5,301 nucleotides of DNA from assembly GCA_030646555.1 (NCBI GenBank), contig JAUSKP010000064.1, positions 1-5,301 of the forward strand, given 5' to 3'. Of this stretch, positions 1 through 4,225 are shown in pieces. The notes below the pieces were generated by a model, which saw only the letters and a list, made by a program, of their open reading frames with translations, searched no databases and had not been told where the DNA came from. The translations under genes and the position numbers were made by a program. Within the stretch, counting starts at the first letter, position 1, and the number at the start of each line of letters is the position of its first letter. Source of the DNA: a bacterium (GTDB taxonomy: Bacteria; Patescibacteriota; Minisyncoccia; UBA6257; 02-FULL-45-10c).

Positions 1-95
1 AATGTGGTTGGGATGGCACCGATGAGGTAAGCTCTAGCCACCTTGCCATCACTATCCATAGGCACGGTCATGGAAAGATTAAGCTCGGTCATAAA
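1..95 (-). pseudogene. 3' continuation of the TlpA-type gene beyond the TAG, partial at window edge
   Basis: Reading on in the same frame after the TAG at 98-96 gives 31 more residues without a stop, running off the left edge. They look like the second half of a TlpA thioredoxin fold: FMTELNLS, then VPMDSDGKVARAY, then GAIPTT, where the Ile-Pro is the conserved cis-proline site opposite the CXXC. The match in register to the neighbouring TlpA domain (ADFMQKNSYTFPVLLD, then FTPTYF) shows this was one gene. The neighbour has Asp at the position of the TAG, so the ancestral codon may have been acidic (for example GAG changed to TAG). There is no frame change, so this is a nonsense change, a base-call error or readthrough. 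Confidence 0.8.
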
Positions 96-518
96 CTACG
101 CAATGGTGGCAGGCTTTTCGCCGATGTCAACCGCCAGTAAGACCAGCCCTTTAGCCGACCAGCTATCGTTTATCTGTTGCAGATAAGGCATCTCACGACG
201 ACACGGTCCGCACCAGGTTGCCCAGAAGTTAATCAGCACAGGCTTGCCCCGCAGACTGCTCAACGAAATGTTATCTCCGGCAAGGGTTCGGAGCTGAAAA
301 TCGGGCGCCCGGTTACCGATGCTAACGCCTATAGGAATGGTGGGAGTGGGTGGTAGTGAAGTAGTAGTGGGTGGAGGGGGGGCGGGTTGTGCAGTGGGAG
401 CGGGCGTAGCAGGAGCCGGTTGCGTAACAGGCGTATTCGACTGACACCCGCTAACCAATAGCACCGTGAGTAAGATTATCGCCGGTAAGAGTATCGCCGA
501 TAGTTTTGCTTTACTCAT
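96..518 (-). CDS. TlpA/ResA-type thioredoxin lipoprotein, cut short by an in-frame TAG
   Basis: Membrane-anchored extracytoplasmic thiol-disulfide oxidoreductase. The start is ATG at 518-516: GGAGG lies 9 nt upstream, and the protein then opens with a lipoprotein signal peptide (hydrophobic residues about 8-22, lipobox VSGC, lipidated Cys25). A longer in-frame start at 587 would put 23 extra residues before the signal peptide and is rejected. Residues 28-62 are a Pro/Thr-rich linker. The thioredoxin fold starts near 66 with GNRAPDFQL, and the active site is WCGPC (Cys103, Cys106). The frame meets TAG after residue 140, before the cis-proline half of the fold, so the 140-residue product would lack the second half of the domain and probably be inactive. 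Homology resumes directly after the TAG (next entry). The domain is very like the TlpA half of the fusion gene at 1955-3095. It probably takes electrons from the CcdA encoded upstream (inference). Family call is strong; functional state is uncertain. Confidence 0.85.
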   Translation of the reverse strand: MSKAKLSAILLPAIILLTVLLVSGCQSNTPVTQPAPATPAPTAQPAPPPPTTTSLPPTPTIPIGVSIGNRAPDFQLRTLAGDNISLSSLRGKPVLINFWATWCGPCRREMPYLQQINDSWSAKGLVLLAVDIGEKPATIA

Positions 519-527
519 TTGAACAAA

Positions 528-532
528 CCTCC
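528..532 (-). promoter_or_regulatory. Ribosome binding site of the TlpA-type lipoprotein gene
   Basis: Minus-strand GGAGG, 9 nt before ATG 518-516. It decides the start: the upstream in-frame alternative at 587 has no such site and would bury the signal peptide. Confidence 0.75.
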
Positions 533-598
533 AAGATAATTCTACACTAAATCTGGACTGAAAACTACCCCGGGAAGTCTCGAACACAAATTATCGCT

Positions 599-642
599 GA
601 AAGGGGGCTCTGCTAAGGTTTTAGCCCTAGAGAAGCCCCCTT
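599..642 (-). terminator. Nested hairpin downstream of the triple-repeat lipoprotein gene
   Basis: AAGGGGGCT (601-609) pairs perfectly with AGCCCCCTT (634-642), a 9-bp GC-rich stem. Inside it is a smaller hairpin, GCTAA/TTAGC around 613-626. On the minus strand the outer stem is followed by only a short T run. It lies 55 nt after the stop of the lipoprotein gene and about 80 nt before the start of the TlpA gene, so it fits a terminator or attenuator separating the two. Termination strength is inferred. Confidence 0.55.
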
Positions 643-696
643 CGTTAGCTGAAGCACCTTCCCCCACACCACTAATTATAAATTAAGGGTCATATA

Positions 697-1572
697 TTAC
701 TTTGCAATATGGGTGGCATCAAGATAGATTAAATTGTCGTCCTTATCGGTGTAATAGATAACATCACAACTTGCCATGTCCTGCCGGTCGATAGCGGCTT
801 GTATGTCATCCAGGCTGCAAACCTGATTATTCAAGAAGTGGCCGGTCGCAGCGTTAACCTCGAAGGTACGCTCACCTTTGTCGGTCATAATAGTCACGGT
901 AGACTTAGCCACATCAGTTGCTGTAACGGTGCCGGTGCCCTGAGTGAGATTCTGTAGAGAAGGGATATCGACATAGACCGCATGACCTTCGGCATCGGTC
1001 GCGTAGATGATTGTTGCAGGGGGCACTGCATACCCGGATTCGAGCAGGGCATTTAACAGCTCCAGACTAATAACATCGCCACCGATAAGAAGTCCGGTCG
1101 TCTGGTCAACATGATAAACCTTGTCACCTTCGGCAGTCTTAACGATTATAGTGGACTCCTTGATATTGACATCGCTGATAGTCCCTGTAACCGATGCCGG
1201 CGGCGGTACTCGGGAGACATTTACGGATAAGACGTCACCTAGCCCATCGTAGATGACAACGCAATTGAAATTCTCACCACTACTGGCTTGCAGTGCGTCG
1301 AGCTGGTCCAGAGTGCAAGCTTGACCATCCAGGGTAAGGGCTGTATTCGGCGTAATGAGGAACGTCTGTGGTCCCTGGGTCGTCTCCACAGTTACGGTAG
1401 ACTTCTGGGTGTCTACTGCTCCCAATCCTCCTTCTGTTGAGGTCACCACAGGTTGTTCTGCCGGCGGTGTCGTTGCTGGGGGTGCCGCTGCCGGTGGTGC
1501 CTGGGCACAGCTTGCTGCCAGTACCGCCAGTGCCAGCAACATTATACCCACTACCCAAGTGAACCTTTTCAT
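697..1572 (-). CDS. Lipoprotein with three tandem beta-rich repeats and paired cysteines
   Basis: A 291-residue lipoprotein of unknown function. The start is ATG 1572-1570 with AAGGAGG 6 nt upstream. The signal peptide (residues 1-21) ends in LAASC, giving lipidated Cys22, followed by an Ala/Pro/Thr linker to about residue 45. The rest is three copies of one domain, at about 49-121, 127-203 and 212-286. Each begins with a G-x-V/I stretch and Asp, then KST (EST in the second) with alternating V/T/I, then a basic or acidic turn, a hydrophobic strand, a short helix (LDQLDAL, LELLNAL, LDDIQAA) and a closing VIYYTD-like strand. The pattern recalls small OB-like domains such as DUF5666, but I cannot confirm a family. 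Repeats 1 and 3 have matched cysteines (86/104 and 252/269), probably disulfides; repeat 2 has none. It sits between two TlpA-type genes, so it may be a client of the thiol-redox system (inference). Confidence 0.85.
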   Translation of the reverse strand: MKRFTWVVGIMLLALAVLAASCAQAPPAAAPPATTPPAEQPVVTSTEGGLGAVDTQKSTVTVETTQGPQTFLITPNTALTLDGQACTLDQLDALQASSGENFNCVVIYDGLGDVLSVNVSRVPPPASVTGTISDVNIKESTIIVKTAEGDKVYHVDQTTGLLIGGDVISLELLNALLESGYAVPPATIIYATDAEGHAVYVDIPSLQNLTQGTGTVTATDVAKSTVTIMTDKGERTFEVNAATGHFLNNQVCSLDDIQAAIDRQDMASCDVIYYTDKDDNLIYLDATHIAK

Positions 1573-1578
1573 TGATAC

Positions 1579-1585
1579 CCTCCTT
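1579..1585 (-). promoter_or_regulatory. Strong ribosome binding site of the triple-repeat lipoprotein gene
   Basis: Minus-strand AAGGAGG, 6 nt before ATG 1572-1570. It is the best Shine-Dalgarno match in the window and fixes the start. Confidence 0.75.
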
Positions 1586-1789
1586 TTATGTTTTTGTTTA
1601 TTCGCTGATGGTTACTAAGGTAATCTACCTTCATTAAAACAAACTGGAACACCTTAAATAACCTTCCTTTATCATATTGTCGCACACAGACGATTTAGAA
1701 AGTCAAACAAATATCCCGAAAATATAACATTATTGTAACGTCTTATTTATCATTTCGGGGGTCTGACCGTCGTATGAGATAAGAGGGTC
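1586..1789. other. AT-rich gene-free leader of the triple-repeat lipoprotein gene
   Basis: No open frame with a ribosome binding site is seen on either strand. It holds the AAGGT boxes described separately and a 7-bp inverted repeat CCCGAAA/TTTCGGG (1715-1721 and 1753-1759, 31-nt loop). The promoter of the lipoprotein gene is expected here, but no -35/-10 pair with proper spacing stands out. Confidence 0.5.
1617..1665 (-). promoter_or_regulatory. Cluster of AAGGT boxes in the lipoprotein gene leader (possible operator)
   Basis: AAGGTA-ATC-TACCTT (1617-1631) is a perfect inverted repeat with 6-bp arms, 45 nt upstream of the lipoprotein start. Two more minus-strand AAGGT boxes lie at 1651-1655 and 1661-1665, exactly 10 nt apart. 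The spacing would suit a dimeric DNA-binding protein, but no regulator is encoded nearby and the motif is short. Confidence 0.25.
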
Positions 1790-1924
1790 TTGTATCAAAT
1801 GTCATTCTGAGGAGCGAAGCGACGAAGAATCTGGGCGTGGGGTTGGCGGTGAACTAAGGATACCCACCGCCCCTAGACCATTCCTACGCTCAGGGTGACA
1901 TAGATGAACCTACTTTTGATACAA
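1790..1924. repeat. Palindromic repeat element, copy 1, with TTGTATCAAA inverted ends (MITE-like)
   Basis: A 135-bp non-coding element bounded by perfect 10-bp inverted ends, TTGTATCAAA (1790-1799) and TTTGATACAA (1915-1924). Inside is a second imperfect palindrome: TGTCATTCTGAG (1800-1811) against CTCAGGGTGACA (1889-1900), 10 of 12 paired. A third arm, GGCGGTG/CACCGCC (1845-1851 and 1865-1871), lies inside that. The GTCATTCTGAG...GAAGAATCT type of core is a familiar dispersed palindrome in many bacterial genomes (recalled, not searched). The right end shares 16 identical bases with copy 2 at 4057-4179. It lies just downstream of the Tpx-TlpA gene, and as RNA would fold into a long hairpin that could act as a 3' stabiliser or terminator. 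Confidence 0.65.
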
Positions 1925-1954
1925 AGCAGGGTTAAAGATATTAATTGCAAAACA

Positions 1955-2824
1955 CTACTTAGATAAGAGCTGGTTCAGGCTCTCTTCCAAGGCTGTTTTG
2001 CTGGGGTAAGGGCCGGTCCGTATTTCCCGGATGATACCCTCTCTATCAATCAGGAAATAGGTAGGAGTAAATTTAATGCCGTAGCTCTTGGTTACTTCCC
2101 GATTAATATCGAGGAGCACAGGGAAAGTATAGCTATTCTTTTGCATAAAGTCGGCCAGATTGGCCGGGGTTTCAGTCGGTTGAGAGCCGATAATATCAAT
2201 GGTCAGCAAAACCAAATCTTTACCCTGCCACTCTTCAGATATTTGTTGTATCAGGGGCCTTTCCGCCTGGCAATGGGGGCACCAGGTTGCCCAGAAGTTA
2301 ATTGCTACCGGCTTGCCACGTAGGTTGCTGAGAGAGACCGGTTGCCCTGCCAGGTTATTAAGCTGAAAGTCGGGTGCCAGGTTGCCCACCTTGTTCCCCT
2401 GAACAATAGTTGTCGCCGGTGTCTCCGGGGCAGTAGTAGTGGTTACGCTTGGGGCGGGTTGGATAATAGAGTGAGCGCCGACAAGATTCTGTAAAACAGC
2501 CAGTGCCGCATCGAAATCGACCGGCTCAGATATCTCCTTAACATACTGAACATATCTCACGGTATTGTTCTGGTCGACGATAAAGATAGCCCGGCTAAGC
2601 AGGCGAAACTCTTTGATGAGAACCCCATAAGCAACTCCGAAGGAGCCATCATTGTAATCGGAAAGTGCCTCCATGCGTGTCACGCCATTAGCGCCGCAGT
2701 AGCGGGATAGGGCAAAAGGCGTATCCATACTTATGGTATAAAAGGCGACATTTTCATAGATATTGGCTTCCGCCTCGAATCTTTTTGTTTGCAGGTCACA
2801 GACCGGGGTATCCACAGAGGGCAC
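1955..2824 (-). CDS. 3' fragment of the fusion: catalytic Tpx part and TlpA thioredoxin domain
   Basis: The open frame extends back to 2860, but its only possible start in this area is GTG 2824, which has no ribosome binding site and lies within a conserved Tpx strand, so it is not an independent gene. Counting from 2824, Tpx hallmarks are SVDTPVC (peroxidatic Cys9, with the family T-x-x-C), SRYCGANG (resolving Cys43) and SRAIFIVD (the conserved Arg region, residue 78). After a Thr/Pro linker (about 118-140) the TlpA domain runs from VGNLAPDFQL to the end. Its active site is WCPHC (Cys182, Cys185), and FTPTYFLID carries the cis-proline. CPHC is the dipeptide type known from DsbA; the sister gene at 96-518 has CGPC. 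The gene ends with TAG, showing that TAG is used as a normal stop here. Confidence 0.8.
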   Translation of the reverse strand: MPSVDTPVCDLQTKRFEAEANIYENVAFYTISMDTPFALSRYCGANGVTRMEALSDYNDGSFGVAYGVLIKEFRLLSRAIFIVDQNNTVRYVQYVKEISEPVDFDAALAVLQNLVGAHSIIQPAPSVTTTTAPETPATTIVQGNKVGNLAPDFQLNNLAGQPVSLSNLRGKPVAINFWATWCPHCQAERPLIQQISEEWQGKDLVLLTIDIIGSQPTETPANLADFMQKNSYTFPVLLDINREVTKSYGIKFTPTYFLIDREGIIREIRTGPYPSKTALEESLNQLLSK

Positions 2825-2843
2825 TACGCTTATTAACCGAACC

Positions 2844-2863
2844 TTACCCTGAACTCTGGGCTA
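2844..2863 (-). other. Frameshift site in the Tpx-TlpA gene
   Basis: The upstream frame stops at TAA 2846-2844, and the downstream frame is closed by TAG 2863-2861, so the shift must occur between them. Removing one base, most simply 2855, restores LAQ-V-QGKVRL, which lines up without gaps with the Tpx family pattern LGQFAGK. The site is CAGAGTTCAGGGTAAGG on the minus strand. It has no long homopolymer, so a simple slippage site is not obvious. Confidence 0.75.
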
Positions 2864-3095
2864 AGCTAACATCTGCAGCCTTTACCGACAACTCGACACG
2901 GGGGTTAGGCGGCGCCAGGCTGAAGTCAGGGGCTTGTTGCCCGACTTTAAGCTCTGTGCCAAGCAGGGTTAGCGGTCTTCCCTCCAATGTGATTGCACCT
3001 GTTCTCTCAATGACTGCGCTCGTCTTGCCAGCACAGGCAGATAGTAGCAAGAGTAGTGAAGCTGCAACTATGCCAATAGTAACGGATTTCTTCAT
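2844..3095 (-). CDS. 5' fragment of the fusion: lipoprotein signal and start of the Tpx domain
   Basis: An 83-residue open frame. Residues 1-20 are a signal peptide (MKKS, then hydrophobic) with Cys21 in a textbook LSAC lipobox. Residues about 32-80 match the Tpx N-terminus: LEGRPLTLLGTELKVGQQAPDF corresponds to the usual G-x-P-V-T-x-x-G-x-x-L-K-V-G-x-x-A-P-D-F, and DVSLAQ to the strand before GK. The last three residues before TAA 2846-2844 (SSG) are out of register and do not belong to the family. It cannot be a working peroxidase alone, because the peroxidatic cysteine lies beyond the frameshift. Confidence 0.75.
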   Translation of the reverse strand: MKKSVTIGIVAASLLLLLSACAGKTSAVIERTGAITLEGRPLTLLGTELKVGQQAPDFSLAPPNPRVELSVKAADVSLAQSSG

Positions 3096-3102
3096 TTTAA
3101 CT

Positions 3103-3108
3103 CTCCTT
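3103..3108 (-). promoter_or_regulatory. Ribosome binding site of the Tpx-TlpA gene
   Basis: Minus-strand AAGGAG, 7 nt before ATG 3095-3093. A well-placed site at the 5' fragment and none before GTG 2824 support one gene rather than two. Confidence 0.7.
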
Positions 3109-3205
3109 GTACTAATGCTATATCAAAATTAGTGCGGAATCAAACTGGTTTTCGATGGCCAGCCAGTAATAATGCCAATCGCGATACTGCTGGTAACGCT
3201 GCCTT

Positions 3206-3904
3206 TTACCGCGGAATCAAGGTCTGAAACCAGAATATCTGGTTGGTCAGGACAAGTATACCGACCAATATTAGCATCAAGCCACTAATGAGATAAAGCC
3301 AGACCGCATAACGATTGACCTTTCTTAAGAAAGGTGATAGAAAGCCGAAAGCCAGGCCGATGGCCAGAAAGGGGAGGCCCATGCCCAGAGAATAGACCGC
3401 CAGAAGATAAGCGCCCTGCCCGGCGGTGGTTGAAGCACCAGCCAGCATGAGGATACCAGCCAGCACCCAACTGGTGCAGGGTATCCAGGCTACTGGAAGA
3501 ATGATCCCGATAAGGAAGGAGCGCAGGTAGCCACTGCGAGTGCCTAACGATAGGTTTAGCCGCTGGCTATAACTCAGCCAGGGCACCTTGAGGCTAGCCA
3601 ACATCAATAGACCAAAGAGTATCAGCAGGACGCCAGTGACTTGACGAAGTATGCCTAAGTAACCAATCAGCACCGACCCCAGCAGTCCGGCACCCACCCC
3701 CCAGAGAGTAAAAACTATGGAGAAGCCGACAACAAAGGTGAGAGAGTGTAGAAATACGGATAGGCGCTTTATCTTCGTCCCGGTCTCCAGTATCTCCGGG
3801 CCGGCTAAGCTCGCCAGATACACCGGCAGCAAAGGTAGCATACAGGGGGAGAGGAAAGATAAAAGACCTGCCCCGAAGGCAACAGCAAATGAAATAGGTT
3901 CCAT
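3206..3904 (-). CDS. ccdA: CcdA-type membrane thiol-disulfide electron transporter
   Basis: A 232-residue inner-membrane protein that carries reducing equivalents from cytoplasmic thioredoxin to thiol proteins outside the membrane. Six hydrophobic segments are visible, at about 6-34, 53-82, 85-105, 126-156, 162-191 and 199-221, the normal size for stand-alone CcdA. The redox pair is Cys21 in LSFLSPCMLPLLPVYL (helix 1) and Cys143 in AWIPCTSWVLAG (helix 4). The second motif departs from the common GWTPCIGPIL form but keeps the Pro-Cys. The start is ATG 3904-3902 with GAGG 6 nt upstream. No cytochrome c or haem-handling gene is nearby. The next gene, 110 nt downstream, is a peroxidase-thioredoxin lipoprotein, so its job here is probably to feed extracytoplasmic thioredoxins rather than cytochrome c maturation (inference). 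The gene is intact. Confidence 0.9.
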   Translation of the reverse strand: MEPISFAVAFGAGLLSFLSPCMLPLLPVYLASLAGPEILETGTKIKRLSVFLHSLTFVVGFSIVFTLWGVGAGLLGSVLIGYLGILRQVTGVLLILFGLLMLASLKVPWLSYSQRLNLSLGTRSGYLRSFLIGIILPVAWIPCTSWVLAGILMLAGASTTAGQGAYLLAVYSLGMGLPFLAIGLAFGFLSPFLRKVNRYAVWLYLISGLMLILVGILVLTNQIFWFQTLIPR

Positions 3905-3910
3905 CCTTTA

Positions 3911-3914
3911 CCTC
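3911..3914 (-). promoter_or_regulatory. Ribosome binding site of ccdA
   Basis: Minus-strand GAGG (within TGAGGT), 6 nt before ATG 3904-3902; a modest but correctly spaced match. Confidence 0.5.
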
Positions 3915-3957
3915 AAAGACCTAATCAATCTTACTTGTTTCGCCAGGGGCTGTAAAG

Positions 3958-3985
3958 GGGCGAAGCCCAACTCCTTGCTAAGGAG
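3958..3985 (-). promoter_or_regulatory. Two small hairpins in the ccdA leader
   Basis: CTCCTT/AAGGAG (3971-3976 and 3980-3985, 3-nt loop) and GGGC/GCCC (3958-3961 and 3965-3968, 3-nt loop) lie 54-81 nt upstream of the ccdA start. On the transcript the first arm pair contains an AAGGAG sequence, but no start codon follows at a useful distance. They may be leader structure; function unknown. Confidence 0.35.
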
Positions 3986-4003
3986 ATTAAACAATAGGAT
4001 GTT

Positions 4004-4029
4004 AAAGAGGGGCTAACGCCCCTCTTTTT
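4004..4029. terminator. Bidirectional intrinsic terminator between DUF3786 gene and ccdA
   Basis: AGAGGGGC (4006-4013) pairs perfectly with GCCCCTCT (4018-4025) around a TAAC loop, and A/T pairs extend the stem to 4004-4027. The plus strand continues with a T run (4025-4029) and the minus strand with TTT. This A-stem-T shape is typical of terminators working in both directions. No plus-strand gene precedes it, so its likely role is to separate the metF-DUF3786 unit from the ccdA unit on the minus strand. Confidence 0.6.
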
Positions 4030-4056
4030 ACTCTTCTCCCTCTCCTTCTAAAAAGG

Positions 4057-4179
4057 TTGTATCATAAGTGCTGTTTTTAACTCTTTTTGTCATTCCCACG
4101 CAAGGGGGAATCTAGAAATCGTGCCTAACCATATCAATCTGGATTCCCGTTTTCACGGGAATGACGACTTTTGATACAA
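4057..4179. repeat. Palindromic repeat element, copy 2, with TTGTATCA ends (MITE-like)
   Basis: A 123-bp non-coding element bounded by TTGTATCA (4057-4064) and TTTGATACAA (4170-4179). The 16 bases at 4167-4182 are identical to 1912-1927 in copy 1. The core differs from copy 1: GTCATTCCC (4089-4097) and GGGAATGAC (4157-4165) form inverted ends, and each arm is itself a palindrome of form ATTCCC-N8-GGGAAT (4092-4111 and 4143-4162). GTCATTCCC...GGGAATC cores are familiar as dispersed repeats in diverse bacteria, and the ATTCCC-N8-GGGAAT form equals the neisserial dRS3 consensus (recalled). No transposase is present, so any movement would need one supplied from elsewhere. Confidence 0.65.
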
Positions 4180-4180
4180 A

Positions 4181-4203
4181 GCCCCTTCTAAAGGAGAAGG
4201 GGC
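4181..4203 (-). terminator. Hairpin terminator after the metF-DUF3786 unit
   Basis: GCCCCTTCT (4181-4189) pairs perfectly with AGAAGGGGC (4195-4203) around a 5-nt loop. It lies 22 nt after the DUF3786 stop, and on the minus strand the stem is followed by TTTG, a short T run. It overlaps the end of the adjoining repeat by a base or two, so the hairpin may have arrived with that element. Terminator activity is likely but the T tract is weak. Confidence 0.5.
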
Positions 4204-4225
4204 TTAAGGGGGGTGAGATTAATAC

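Larger units (their letters stand above)
1955..3095 (-). pseudogene. Lipoprotein Tpx-TlpA fusion (thiol peroxidase plus thioredoxin), frameshifted
   Basis: Read as one gene with a single frameshift, this gives 379 residues: lipoprotein signal with lipobox LSAC (Cys21), an atypical 2-Cys peroxiredoxin of the Tpx class (about 32-205), a Pro/Thr linker (about 208-230) and a TlpA thioredoxin domain (about 236-379). The start is ATG 3095-3093 with AAGGAG 7 nt upstream. The frame breaks near 2855: skipping one base there joins DVSLAQ to VQGKVRLISVVPSVDTPVC, the expected Tpx order. The predicted role is reduction of hydroperoxides outside the membrane, with the attached thioredoxin domain regenerating the peroxidase and CcdA, 110 nt upstream, feeding electrons to it. 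This electron path is inferred from domain order and neighbours. As sequenced, no full-length protein is made unless the ribosome shifts frame or the extra base is an error. Confidence 0.8.

Noticed and set aside
519..587. Longer N-terminus for the TlpA-type lipoprotein (start at 587)
   Set aside because: It would add 23 polar residues ahead of the signal peptide, and a clear GGAGG sits before ATG 518.
1280..1618. Overlapping open frames on both strands within the triple-repeat lipoprotein gene
   Set aside because: Low-complexity shadows of the Pro/Ala/Thr-rich coding sequence, with no start signals of their own.
1671..1706. Promoter TTGACT (1706-1701) with TATGAT (1676-1671) on the minus strand
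   Set aside because: The spacer is 24 nt, far from the usual 16-18, and no alternative box at proper distance was found.
1800..1900. CRISPR-like or RNA-gene reading of the palindromic stretch
   Set aside because: There is only one unit, with no regularly spaced direct repeats; it is explained better as a dispersed palindromic element.
2785..3132. Plus-strand open frame of 115 codons opposite the Tpx region
   Set aside because: No ribosome binding site, no recognisable domain, and the opposite strand carries clear Tpx homology.
3134..3220. 10-base direct repeat GCGGAATCAA at 3134-3143 and 3211-3220
   Set aside because: A repeat this short is expected by chance several times in a window of this size and has no supporting structure.
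3717..4016. Plus-strand open frame of 99 codons running from ccdA to the terminator
   Set aside because: Mostly antisense to ccdA, basic and featureless; the plus-strand terminator behind it is explained as a bidirectional hairpin.
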